Positions 17,706 through 26,253 of a DNA stretch of 64,000 nt are shown piece after piece. The DNA is from Bacillota bacterium. Lineage in GTDB: Bacteria > Bacillota > Clostridia > Lachnospirales > Lachnospiraceae. The stretch spans positions 62,001 to 126,000 of the forward strand of contig JAEXOU010000012.1 in NCBI GenBank assembly GCA_023439125.1, read 5' to 3'. Every line of letters begins with the position of its first letter. The first letter of the stretch is position 1. Position numbers and translations under genes: made by a program. The notes under the pieces were generated by a model. The model was not told where the DNA came from. It was given only the letters and a program-made list of their open reading frames with translations, and searched no databases.

Positions 17706-18911
17706 ATGGGAGAAAAAAAACACACCGACAATCAAATGAGCTTAAGTAAGGAAAGAAAACTTGCTCGAAAAAAAGAGATAGCGCATATGAAGCGCAATAA
17801 GGCTATATCAAAAGTAGTTGGAATATGCGTTGTTGTTTTACTAGTTGCTGGTATTGGTTCACTAATTGGCTATAAAATTTATCGTAATGCCACCAAAATT
17901 GTTCCAAGTTCAAATTTCAGCCAAGGTATAAAAGACAATGGCTTTATTGATGGGGTAACTGCAACTGACTATATTGAATTATGTGATTATAATAACATTA
18001 CCGTAACTTCTGAAGATGTTTCTTACACTGAGGAAGAATTAGCAGCAGATATTAAAGCTGCTGTAAACGAAAAGGCAACTTTAGATGCAAATACTGATGC
18101 TGCAATAGCAGATGGAGACAAAGTTAACATTGACTTTGTTGGCACAATGGATGGACAAGAATTTGATGGTGGTAATTCTAATGGGGAAGGTTATGATTTA
18201 ACCATCGGTTCTAATGAAATGATTGAAGGGTTTGAAGACCAATTGATTGGACACAAAGTTGGTGATAACTTTACAATCAACGTTACATTCCCTGAAGATT
18301 ATGATGATGAAGCTTTAGCTGGTAAACCTGCTAACTTTGAAATCACAGTGAACGGAATCTATATTGCACCAGCTTTTGATGATGCTTTTGTTAAAGAGAA
18401 TCTCTCTGATAAAGCTTCTACTGCGGAAGAATATAAAGAATATTTAAAGACTACAAAATATAATGCAAAATTGGAAACCTGGTTAAGTAATTATCTTGAA
18501 ACTAACTCTAAAGTAACCAATTATCCAGAAGGCTATCTAAAGGATTTAATGGAAGTTCAAAAGTATGCTGATTATTCTATGTATGAATTCTATAATCAAT
18601 TTTATGAACAGAATTATGGCATGGCCGCATATACATCTTTTGAAAATTACGTTGGTACATCAGAAGCAAAATACGACAAAGAACTTGTAGAGGATGTAAA
18701 ACCAAAAGCATTAAAAGCTTTAGTTTACCAAGCGATTCTTGAAAAAGAAGGCGTGACGATTACAGAAGATGACTATATTGCTTATCTTGAATCGAATGGC
18801 CAAACAAAAGAAAGTTATGATTCAGAAGTTGAGCAAAGTGGTAAAGGCTTTGTATTACAGAAAATGGTTAAAATCAAAGCTCTTGAAATTGTAAAAGAAA
18901 AACTTAAGTAA
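17706..18911 (+). CDS. Membrane-anchored trigger-factor-like peptidyl-prolyl isomerase
   Basis: A 401-residue protein that starts with a lysine-rich cytoplasmic tail (1-36), then one membrane helix (about 37-59), and puts the rest outside. An FKBP-type PPIase domain (about 130-220: DGDKVNIDFVGTMDGQEFDG, MIEGFEDQLIGHKVGD, VTFPEDYDDEALAGKPANF) is followed by a helical C-terminal part like the trigger-factor chaperone domain (225-400). The ribosome-binding N-domain of true trigger factor is missing, replaced by the anchor. Likely an extracytoplasmic foldase for exported proteins. The start follows AGAGGTTAAG. Monocistronic, with a strong terminator 8 bp downstream. Confidence 0.85.
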   Translation: MGEKKHTDNQMSLSKERKLARKKEIAHMKRNKAISKVVGICVVVLLVAGIGSLIGYKIYRNATKIVPSSNFSQGIKDNGFIDGVTATDYIELCDYNNITVTSEDVSYTEEELAADIKAAVNEKATLDANTDAAIADGDKVNIDFVGTMDGQEFDGGNSNGEGYDLTIGSNEMIEGFEDQLIGHKVGDNFTINVTFPEDYDDEALAGKPANFEITVNGIYIAPAFDDAFVKENLSDKASTAEEYKEYLKTTKYNAKLETWLSNYLETNSKVTNYPEGYLKDLMEVQKYADYSMYEFYNQFYEQNYGMAAYTSFENYVGTSEAKYDKELVEDVKPKALKALVYQAILEKEGVTITEDDYIAYLESNGQTKESYDSEVEQSGKGFVLQKMVKIKALEIVKEKLK

Positions 18912-18918
18912 TAATCAT

Positions 18919-18962
18919 TGGGGGATGTAAAGCTGATTGAAAAAGCAGCTTTACATCCCCCA
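18919..18962. terminator. Bidirectional intrinsic terminator
   Basis: TGGGGGATGTAAAGCTG (18919-18935) pairs exactly with 18946-18962 around a 10-base loop. It lies between the convergent PPIase and symporter genes. Confidence 0.85.
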
Positions 18963-19015
18963 TTATTTATGCTCTCATATATTTAATAATCACGGATACT
19001 TTTTTATCCCTCATG

Positions 19016-20278
19016 TTATTTTTTTTGATAACAACTGTGATCTAAGGATCCTTCCGTTTGAGCAACACAAGCAGCTACAACCAAGTCACCAGTTGCATTA
19101 GTTGCTGTATGAATCTGGTCGACAATACGATAAATACCAGTCACAAGACCAATTACCTCAACTGGAAGACCCATACTGATAATCATTGTAGTTCCAATGA
19201 CAAGTCCAATCTGTGGTACCGCTGCACATCCAACAGATAATAAGGTTGCTTGAAAAATTAACGAAATTAATTGTCCGATTGTCAAATTCACTCCTGCAAT
19301 TTGAGCAGCAAATACTACAATCAATCCAAAGAATATACCTGTACCATCCATATTAGCAGTTGCTCCAAAAGGTAAAACAAAACTTGCAACCTCCTTCGAT
19401 ATTCCTAGCTTTTCCTTTGAGTTTTTCATTGATATTGGAAGAGCTGCCATAGAGGTACAAGTACTAAAACCAATGAGCCACGATTCAAATGCAACTTTTA
19501 AAAAATGTATTGGATGAACTTTGACTACAAATATTAAGAGTGGTATATAAACGATTAATACTTGTAAACCAGCTGCGATATAATCGGTTAAGATAAACTT
19601 AAAAATATTACCTAATATAGAGGTACCATAAGTTGCCATGGCATTTGCCATTAACCCAAAAACACCAATTGGAATATACAAGACAATAATATCAATGATT
19701 CGATACATTACCTTGGCGCCTAATTTAAAGCCTTTTTCAACTCGGACTCCTTTATCCCCAAGCAGTATGATCGCAACTCCTAAAAATACAGAAAAAGTAA
19801 TAATTTGAAGCATGTTTCCTTCAGCAAATGCAGTGATCACATTTAAAGGAATCATATCTAGAATCGTATCGTAGATGCTTGGAAATTGTGTAATGGTTAC
19901 CTCTCCAACTTCCTTTCCAAGTTCTACTCCCACTCCGGGTTTTATTATATATGCAACTACCACTCCAATAGTAATCGAAATTGCACTTGTTACTGTGAAA
20001 AAGGAAATCGCCTTGATACCAATACTTTTTAACCGTTTCAGATCACTAAGTTCAGCGATTGCGGATACAATGGAAAAGAAAACTAGTGGGACTACAATCA
20101 TTCGAATTAACCGAATAAATATATTACCAAGAAAAGCGAAGAATTCGGATAAGTTTGCAATCCAAGTAACTTGAGTCCCACCAAGTACACTCAGTATGAT
20201 CCCTGTTGCTAAACCTAAGAATAATGACCCGAAGATTACTTGCCACATCTTAATTCTTCTTTTCTTATTTGCGACCAT
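19016..20278 (-). CDS. Dicarboxylate/amino acid:cation symporter (DAACS/SDF family)
   Basis: Sodium- or proton-coupled uptake of glutamate/aspartate or C4-dicarboxylates across the cytoplasmic membrane. Eight or more hydrophobic segments are visible, plus the family motifs: a serine-rich hairpin region before PISMKNSKEKLG, FVLPFGATANMDGTG (NMDGT, substrate/sodium site), and the C-terminal DQIHTATNATGDLVVA. The ATG at 20278 has GGAGG eight bases upstream; a GTG five codons earlier would overlap that site. Length is 420 residues. Monocistronic; substrate not predictable from sequence. Confidence 0.9.
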   Translation of the reverse strand: MVANKKRRIKMWQVIFGSLFLGLATGIILSVLGGTQVTWIANLSEFFAFLGNIFIRLIRMIVVPLVFFSIVSAIAELSDLKRLKSIGIKAISFFTVTSAISITIGVVVAYIIKPGVGVELGKEVGEVTITQFPSIYDTILDMIPLNVITAFAEGNMLQIITFSVFLGVAIILLGDKGVRVEKGFKLGAKVMYRIIDIIVLYIPIGVFGLMANAMATYGTSILGNIFKFILTDYIAAGLQVLIVYIPLLIFVVKVHPIHFLKVAFESWLIGFSTCTSMAALPISMKNSKEKLGISKEVASFVLPFGATANMDGTGIFFGLIVVFAAQIAGVNLTIGQLISLIFQATLLSVGCAAVPQIGLVIGTTMIISMGLPVEVIGLVTGIYRIVDQIHTATNATGDLVVAACVAQTEGSLDHSCYQKK

Positions 20279-20370
20279 TAGGATATCCTCCACACCATAA
20301 CAAATGTTTACTAGGTTTATTATGGTTTAGAAAAGAGGAAAATATTCTTTACTGCAATAGAATTGAACAA

Positions 20371-21132
20371 CTACAACTTTTTCTTGTTAAATACAGCAAT
20401 TGAAGTTATAAGAGACACTAACATCAATACGCCACTAACAATCAGAGGTAATATAAAATCAGCTACTTCTCTTTCTTGACGCAACAAAGCTACATTATCA
20501 GATGATAACATCATCGGATTATATTCCTGTAGTTGTGGAATGATATTTACCAATAATAAGACACCAACTGCAATTGCTGTTACTAATAATGCCCCATAAT
20601 TGCTTTTAAATAAAACTCCACCCAGAATTACAATAGATACTAGCATTAACCCGAAAAACCACAAACAAAATACTGAAAAGAATAAATTTGGAACTGTTTC
20701 TTCCCAGAAAAATCTCGTATAAAGATAGGAAATAGCAAAACAAAAGAAATATGAAATCGTCCAAATCAGTCCAACCGATGTAAATTTAGCTAATATTACA
20801 TCCTTTCTAGATAGCCCCTTTGTCAGTACATTAACTAATGTTCCCTTACTAATCTCGTTTGATAATATTCCACTAAATACAATCACCAAGACGATTAACC
20901 CCATCTGAGGAACATTTTTATAAAATTGCATCCATGAGTCCATAGCTACTGGTTCTGTAATCGTAATCTGTATTCCATCTTGTACAAGACTCTTTAATAG
21001 ATCTGGTAAAAACTTAGCAGTAACAGGATTCAATACACCAATGATGAAAAAGACAACTCCCATAATAAGCAATTTATATGTTCTAGCCATCTCTCTAAAT
21101 TCTTTTTTTACGAATGCAGTATATGCTCTCAT
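20371..21132 (-). CDS. ABC-2 type transporter permease
   Basis: A 253-residue integral membrane protein with about six helices (start FVKKEFREMARTYKLL; membrane segments near 22-42, 75-95, 115-135, 150-170, 180-200 and 230-248). It resembles the YxlG/NatB-type permease paired with a DrrA-like ATPase. It overlaps the ATPase gene by 4 bp (ATGA) and ends the four-gene operon. Substrate unknown; such exporters often handle peptides or toxic compounds. Confidence 0.85.
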   Translation of the reverse strand: MRAYTAFVKKEFREMARTYKLLIMGVVFFIIGVLNPVTAKFLPDLLKSLVQDGIQITITEPVAMDSWMQFYKNVPQMGLIVLVIVFSGILSNEISKGTLVNVLTKGLSRKDVILAKFTSVGLIWTISYFFCFAISYLYTRFFWEETVPNLFFSVFCLWFFGLMLVSIVILGGVLFKSNYGALLVTAIAVGVLLLVNIIPQLQEYNPMMLSSDNVALLRQEREVADFILPLIVSGVLMLVSLITSIAVFNKKKL

Positions 21133-22046
21133 TGTACTACCTCCATAAACATATTTTCTAAAGAAGGCTCTAAAAGCTCATATTTTGCAGGGATTATATT
21201 TAATTGAAAGAAGGTTTTCATAATATCCTGCTCACCTTGTTGTAAATCCTTAAATGAAAATGTAATCCCTAACTCTTTTTTCAGTAAATTTTTAGTGTAT
21301 TTTGTAATACAATCATTTCGTAAAAAAGCATTCATATCTTCTTGCTTTTTAAACTCGACTTGCACTTGATTTTGTGCATGCTTTGCTTTCATCTCTTCTA
21401 GCTCTCCTTCTAACACAATGTTGCCACGATGAAGTATTGCAACATGGTCACAAATTCGCTCAACATCAGAAAGAATATGAGTAGAGAATAGAACTGTCGT
21501 TTTTTCCTTCACCTGTGAGAGAATCTCTAGAATTTCCTTTCTTCCAATCGGGTCAAGAGCTGAAGTTGGTTCGTCACAAATAAGTAATTGAGGTTGATTT
21601 AGAAGTGCTTGCGCAATTCCTAATCTTTGCTTCATACCTCGTGAAAAGCCACCAATTCGCTTTCGATTGATTGGTAGTCCAACTAAGTCAAGTAAATCTT
21701 TGCTTCGCTTTTCAATCATTGAATTATCTAATCCAGTGATTTCTCCGCAGAGCCGTAAATATTCCTTTGGTGTCATATAATTATAGAATTCTGGTACATC
21801 TGGTAGATAGCCAACGAACTGATTTGTTTTTGTCTGACCATAGGTAACCTTCTCTCCAAAAATCTCTATGGTACCTCCATCTGGCTTTAGTAGACCTAAT
21901 ACCATTTTCATCGTTGTCGTTTTCCCCGCACCATTCTGACCTAAAAAACCAAACACGGAATGTTCTGGCACAGAAAAAGAAAGATTGTCAATTACAGTTG
22001 TCGTTCCAAACTTTTTCACAAGATGATCTGTCTTTAACGCAATCAT
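21129..22046 (-). CDS. ABC transporter ATP-binding protein (YxlF-like)
   Basis: Cytoplasmic ATPase energising the adjacent permease. Walker A GQNGAGKTT (about residue 40), signature FSRGMKQRLG, Walker B LLICDEPTSALDP and the H-loop FSTHILSD are all intact. The C-terminal 80 residues are the usual DrrA-like accessory domain. The start at 22046 forms an ATGA overlap with the upstream PLDc_N gene; a longer upstream frame lacks a ribosome site. Length is 305 residues. Confidence 0.92.
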   Translation of the reverse strand: MIALKTDHLVKKFGTTTVIDNLSFSVPEHSVFGFLGQNGAGKTTTMKMVLGLLKPDGGTIEIFGEKVTYGQTKTNQFVGYLPDVPEFYNYMTPKEYLRLCGEITGLDNSMIEKRSKDLLDLVGLPINRKRIGGFSRGMKQRLGIAQALLNQPQLLICDEPTSALDPIGRKEILEILSQVKEKTTVLFSTHILSDVERICDHVAILHRGNIVLEGELEEMKAKHAQNQVQVEFKKQEDMNAFLRNDCITKYTKNLLKKELGITFSFKDLQQGEQDIMKTFFQLNIIPAKYELLEPSLENMFMEVVQ

Positions 22047-22246
22047 TCTTCTTCGCCCCTTCCGATGATGAAATAAGCAATAGGGCCAATAATTTGTAGA
22101 ACTAGAACGACAATCGACCATAGTACTCGGTTTCCAATTTTGTAATGACGATGTCGTTGCACATGAACAAATGCTGTAATAGCTAGCGCAAGTTCAGCAA
22201 GAAATAGTGGTAAAATAACTGGTAAATATTTAATGATCTGATCCAT
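22043..22246 (-). CDS. Small membrane protein with PLDc_N domain (YxlE-like)
   Basis: A 67-residue protein with two membrane helices (about 6-27 and 42-62) and the PLDc_N pattern: charged HVQRHRHYKIGNRVLW between them, then LQIIGPIAYFIIGRGE. Members of this family accompany ABC exporters (yxlE in Bacillus). The start has AGGAGG upstream and overlaps the regulator gene by 17 bp; the stop overlaps the ATPase start by 4 bp. It is probably an accessory or modulatory subunit of the exporter. Confidence 0.85.
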   Translation of the reverse strand: MDQIIKYLPVILPLFLAELALAITAFVHVQRHRHYKIGNRVLWSIVVLVLQIIGPIAYFIIGRGEEE

Positions 22247-23360
22247 AGTAACTACCTCCTAATTTGAATTTAATTTGCTTTACAATATCTTGATATTCCT
22301 TTCGCTCTTTTAATGAAAAAAACGCTGGATGATCTTCAACTGTCTCAAGAACACTCCTTTTTATATACTCTCCACTCCTTGGTGTCATCTTTCCAAGTGT
22401 TACCTCCTCGAGCCATGAATCAATCTGATTAAAATAGTCATCTCCATGTAGAGAGGTTAAATCTACTTCACAAACCACATTAGCAAAACGTTTCAACAAA
22501 TGAAGTGCTGATTCGGCATCATTTAATTTACAAAATAATTCAGCTCCTACCAAATATATGGCAAGTGAAGAATTCGGGTGTAAATGATCGATATCAAATA
22601 AGTCAACCAGTTCGATTGTTCTTCTCAAAACTTCTTTCATCCTTACGGGTTCTTCTGCATACAAGCTGATCAATTGAATGGAAGATGACAGGAGAAAAAT
22701 AATATTTTGATAACTACTTACTTGCATCGTTTCGATTGCCTTGTTTCTATTTCCAAGCATCAAATAAGCCTGCGCGATTAATTCCGCTTCCGGTTGCATT
22801 GGATGAATGCTATCACCAAGTAAATCAAAAACTTTCGCAGGACTTTTTAATGAAAGTAATGCGACTGCTTCAATACTTAATGCATCTTTCATCAGAAAGG
22901 TATCATTGCTTTCCGTATGAATTCGCTGACATAACTCAACTATTTCTTCTAAAATATGATTTTGCTCCTCCTTCTCCTGAACGAGTGTATAATGATTCAG
23001 ATATAGAGTTGCTATCTGCAAGATTAATGGGAAGCAAGAAAAGTACTTGCGTAAGACCTCTTCACACTCCTCATAAACTTGCCTAAATGGCTTCTGCGTA
23101 AATTCTGTAGCAAAACGATGATATAATGTTTGTATGTCATGTTTTGTCATCTGTGGCTCATAACCAATCAGACAATCAATACTTATATTAAAATACGCTG
23201 CTAATTGTGGAAGAAATGTTATGTCTGGGTAACTCTGCCCCGTCTCCCACTTGGATACGGAGGCTTTGGATACTCCAATGTAAGCGGCTAATTCGTCTTG
23301 GGTAACGCCCTTTTCTCTTCGCTTTTCCAGAATCATTTTTGCAATTCCTAATTCTTTCAT
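22230..23360 (-). CDS. XRE-family transcriptional regulator with helical C-terminal domain
   Basis: First gene of the exporter operon. Residues 5-65 form a Cro/XRE helix-turn-helix (KRREKGVTQDELAAYIGVSK, then KWETGQSYPDITFLPQLAAY). Residues 75-370 are an all-helical, TPR-like region of the kind that senses peptides in RRNPP-type regulators; that comparison is inference. It starts behind AAGGAGG. It probably controls its own operon in response to a ligand or the exported compound. Length is 376 residues. Confidence 0.85.
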   Translation of the reverse strand: MKELGIAKMILEKRREKGVTQDELAAYIGVSKASVSKWETGQSYPDITFLPQLAAYFNISIDCLIGYEPQMTKHDIQTLYHRFATEFTQKPFRQVYEECEEVLRKYFSCFPLILQIATLYLNHYTLVQEKEEQNHILEEIVELCQRIHTESNDTFLMKDALSIEAVALLSLKSPAKVFDLLGDSIHPMQPEAELIAQAYLMLGNRNKAIETMQVSSYQNIIFLLSSSIQLISLYAEEPVRMKEVLRRTIELVDLFDIDHLHPNSSLAIYLVGAELFCKLNDAESALHLLKRFANVVCEVDLTSLHGDDYFNQIDSWLEEVTLGKMTPRSGEYIKRSVLETVEDHPAFFSLKERKEYQDIVKQIKFKLGGSYYGSDH

Positions 23361-23497
23361 ACAGCCTCCTTAACAAATTATATCTTAAGTACATTTTAAC
23401 ACTAGCTACAAATAATTCAATAGATTGTAATGCAACTTTAGTTGATAAAATCAACCGACAGGAAACTTAATTTAGTAAATTACTAATAAAAGCAAAA

Positions 23498-23540
23498 ATA
23501 CCCAGTGGTCTAGTAATTTACCTAGTCCACTAGGATACCC
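23498..23540 (-). terminator. Intrinsic terminator after the conserved-unknown gene pair
   Basis: On the minus strand a stem of about 16 bp (23522-23537 with 23498-23513, some G-U and mismatch) is followed by TTTTTGCTTTT. It lies 36 bp after the stop of the 286-residue gene. Confidence 0.75.
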
Positions 23541-23575
23541 TTACTCATCAGCAAGATACTATTACATGAATACTA

Positions 23576-24436
23576 TCACATGAAGAATATACAATTCATA
23601 CAGTCATTCTCAAGTGCGTTCATGAATTCTACTGAAAAGTCACTTAAATCATTGCTAAGATATTCTAGCATCTCTTGATTATCACCGTACTCTTTCGCAA
23701 TTAATAATCTTAGTAAGTGATATAGTCGTTCTTCTAATTTCTCTTTCTTATGATCTATAACCCATTCGCTTATTCTATTATAGTCTTTTGCTAAAAAACC
23801 TCTTTGATTCCCTGGCTTTCCGGCAATCATTGTTCCTATTAAATTTCGTAAAACAATACTGCTTAAGTTGATGATTAACTGCTCATAGTCGACATGATAC
23901 GATAATAAAACAGATTGGACATACTCTTTTGGAAAGCCGTTAAGAAAATTTTGTTCAATCTCAATATACCTTAGATAAGAATCAATCGCATCTACTCCAC
24001 ATTGTCTTGTTGGATCGATTAAAGTCGGATAATCCATAGTTAATATATGATTCTGTGGCTCAAATCTAGCATCATATTGTCGAAAAAAACCAGGTATCCC
24101 TCTTAAGAAAGTATCTGAGAGACAAATGTTCCCATAATCCTGAAACTCACCTAATATTTTTTCATATCGTTCTTTTACCTGATAAACTTTTTTTATAACT
24201 AGATGATAGCCAAGGTCATACTCAAGCTCAGCATTATTTTCTTCCTTGGGTATGGGAATATCATCTAAATTCTCCTGCTGCCTTCGTTCTTTAATACAAT
24301 AAATTACAGCCTCCATCAACTGCCTTGCTTTATCATAAGTAATCGAAGTACTCTCTTTACTTGTATATCTTTCTGAAAGTTTTGCAACAACAGGAAGCAA
24401 CTCTTCCATAGAATAATCATTCTTCATCAAGCTCAT
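23576..24436 (-). CDS. Conserved protein of unknown function (DUF6179-like)
   Basis: A 286-residue, mostly helical acidic protein without signal peptide or membrane helix. Recognisable blocks are FLRGIPGFFRQYDARFEPQN and LTMDYPTLIDPTRQCGVDAI; the C-terminus ends DCMNCIFFM. I associate it with the Lachnospiraceae DUF6179 family, but no function is known to me. It overlaps the upstream 157-residue gene by 20 bp, so the two are translationally coupled and probably act together. The start may be 24436 or the ATG three codons later (24427). Confidence 0.7.
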   Translation of the reverse strand: MSLMKNDYSMEELLPVVAKLSERYTSKESTSITYDKARQLMEAVIYCIKERRQQENLDDIPIPKEENNAELEYDLGYHLVIKKVYQVKERYEKILGEFQDYGNICLSDTFLRGIPGFFRQYDARFEPQNHILTMDYPTLIDPTRQCGVDAIDSYLRYIEIEQNFLNGFPKEYVQSVLLSYHVDYEQLIINLSSIVLRNLIGTMIAGKPGNQRGFLAKDYNRISEWVIDHKKEKLEERLYHLLRLLIAKEYGDNQEMLEYLSNDLSDFSVEFMNALENDCMNCIFFM

Positions 24437-24890
24437 CTACCTCTCTTTTCATAAACCTGAGGGAACCTGCTCTTACCTTCCTTGCAAATTTTTCTAAACT
24501 CGTATCCTCTAAATATTCCAAAGAGCCTTGACAAACAGTATTGAACTCCCTAACCATAAACTCAATCAACTCATCATCGTTAAGCTCATCTAACGATTCA
24601 TTTTTATACAAATAAAAGATTTCCTGTAAGCAGGAGATCATTTCAACGTAATTATCTTGGTAAATAAAAGGGGAGTCACAGAACGCAAAAATTATCTTTT
24701 TTAGAATTCCTTCCCCAAATTCTACTCTCTCTTGCTCTCGTAAACTCTTCTTATGATCTTCTAGTAAGATTAATGCTTCCTGCTCAGTTAATTTTAGTCC
24801 AAATTTCTGAGTATACTGATTACAATCCATTACTGGCTGAAGTTGAAACCTTTGATCCATGATAAGCTCAAATAATTTATTCTCGTCCAT
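24417..24890 (-). CDS. Conserved protein of unknown function (DUF6323-like)
   Basis: A 157-residue acidic helical protein opening MDENKLFELIMDQRFQLQ, with a central segment GEGILKKIIFAFCDSPFI. No membrane segment or catalytic motif is apparent. It begins behind AAAGGAG and overlaps the DUF6179-like gene. The pair has its own terminator on each side (24990-25041 upstream, 23498-23540 downstream), defining a two-gene operon. Function unknown; co-occurrence suggests a complex. Confidence 0.7.
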   Translation of the reverse strand: MDENKLFELIMDQRFQLQPVMDCNQYTQKFGLKLTEQEALILLEDHKKSLREQERVEFGEGILKKIIFAFCDSPFIYQDNYVEMISCLQEIFYLYKNESLDELNDDELIEFMVREFNTVCQGSLEYLEDTSLEKFARKVRAGSLRFMKREVDELDEE

Positions 24891-24989
24891 AAGATGCTCC
24901 TTTCCTTGATAACTGATGATTCTACTCCCATTTTATCCCACAATCAAGACTTGAAATTTTGCCCATTTTGTGGTAATATATCCATAGAA

Positions 24990-25041
24990 AAAGGAGCTAT
25001 GTACAGCTAATTCAAAAAAATTAGCTGTACATAGCTCCTTT
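24990..25041 (-). terminator. Strong intrinsic terminator of rsmH
   Basis: AAAGGAGCTATGTACAGCTA with its following TT (24990-25012) pairs perfectly with 25019-25041 around a 6-base loop, a 23-bp stem. It is followed on the minus strand by T-rich sequence. Confidence 0.85.
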
Positions 25042-25091
25042 ATAAATTCTCTCTGATCTGGGAGTGAATCATATTATATATATCCATAATC

Positions 25092-26141
25092 TTAAGCTTT
25101 AATCGCCCATCTCATCTTCGTAGAACGAGCTCGTCCGTTCATATTACATTCCTCAGCCGATGGACGAATCACCTCTGTCGATATCTCAGAATAGATACCC
25201 TCCTGATACATTCTTTTAAATGCTTTCTTGACTAATCGGTCTTCTCCAGAATGGAACGTTAGAATTGCAACACGCCCCCCCTTAGTGAGTGCATCTGGAA
25301 GTTTCTCTAAAAATGCCTCCAACACTTCAAACTCATTATTTACATCGATGCGAAGTGCCTGGAAAGTTCTTTGACATGTTTTCTTTACCACTTCTTTTCG
25401 TTTGTCGGCTGGAACAAACTCCAACGTTTTCTCAATCACTTCTTTCAGGTCGGATGTTGTTCTGATTGCATGTCCCTTTTTTCTACGATTTACAATCGCC
25501 CGAGCTATCTCTTCGGCATATGGCTCATCAGAATTCTCAATTAACATGCCAGCTAATTCTTCACGACTAATCGTTTTTAAACGCTCTGCTGCAGAGATAC
25601 CTTTCTCAGGATCCAAACGAAGATCCAACGGTCCTTCCACCTTAAATGAGAATCCTCGTTCTGGGTTATCAATCTGCATTGAAGAAACGCCTAAGTCTGC
25701 CATCATAAAATGAAAAGGCCCATGCTCTTTTGCAACTTGATCAATATTGACAAAGTTCTGCTGAATAATTGTTAGAACATCACGAGCAAATCCCATCTGA
25801 TCCAAACGCTCTCTTGTTTTTACAATTTCTATAGGGTCTACGTCTAGTGCATAAATATGCCCTTTTCCTTCTAGACATTTTAACATATGAGACGTATGCC
25901 CACCATAACCTAATGTTGCATCAAGTCCAATCTGCCCTGGCTGAATTTGTAGGAAATCTAATATTTCTTTCACCATAATCGAAATATGCATACCAGCTGG
26001 GGTACTACCCTTGCTAATTACTTTTTGTATCGTTTCCTTATATTTTTCTGGTTGAAGTTCTTTATATTTTTCATGGAACTTTTTTGGGTGAGTTCCCTTA
26101 TATCGAACTCTCCTTTGATGTTTTTGTTCTTGGTTATCCAT
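25092..26141 (-). CDS. rsmH: 16S rRNA (cytosine1402-N4)-methyltransferase, second-copy type
   Basis: Methylates N4 of C1402 in the ribosomal decoding centre using SAM. Motifs: the SAM loop DATLGYGGHTSHML, ADLGVSSMQIDNPERGFSF, GPLDLRLDP, TFHSGEDRLVK and the C-terminal RARSTKMRW. The protein has a basic N-terminal extension of about 45 residues (QKHQRRVRYKGTHPKKFHEK) before the usual start region TPAGMHISIM. It is not in a dcw (mraZ-ftsL-pbp) cluster but stands alone, so it is probably a second RsmH paralogue. ATG at 26141 with AGAGG upstream is preferred over an ATG 11 codons earlier. Confidence 0.9.
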   Translation of the reverse strand: MDNQEQKHQRRVRYKGTHPKKFHEKYKELQPEKYKETIQKVISKGSTPAGMHISIMVKEILDFLQIQPGQIGLDATLGYGGHTSHMLKCLEGKGHIYALDVDPIEIVKTRERLDQMGFARDVLTIIQQNFVNIDQVAKEHGPFHFMMADLGVSSMQIDNPERGFSFKVEGPLDLRLDPEKGISAAERLKTISREELAGMLIENSDEPYAEEIARAIVNRRKKGHAIRTTSDLKEVIEKTLEFVPADKRKEVVKKTCQRTFQALRIDVNNEFEVLEAFLEKLPDALTKGGRVAILTFHSGEDRLVKKAFKRMYQEGIYSEISTEVIRPSAEECNMNGRARSTKMRWAIKA

Positions 26142-26253
26142 TCCATACCTCTTTCTATTCCCTAGGTTATGCATTCTGAATGTATCAATTATAGCATTCT
26201 TAGAAAATAAAACAAGTTGGAGAGAAAAAGTAATTACGAACTTCTACTATGTT

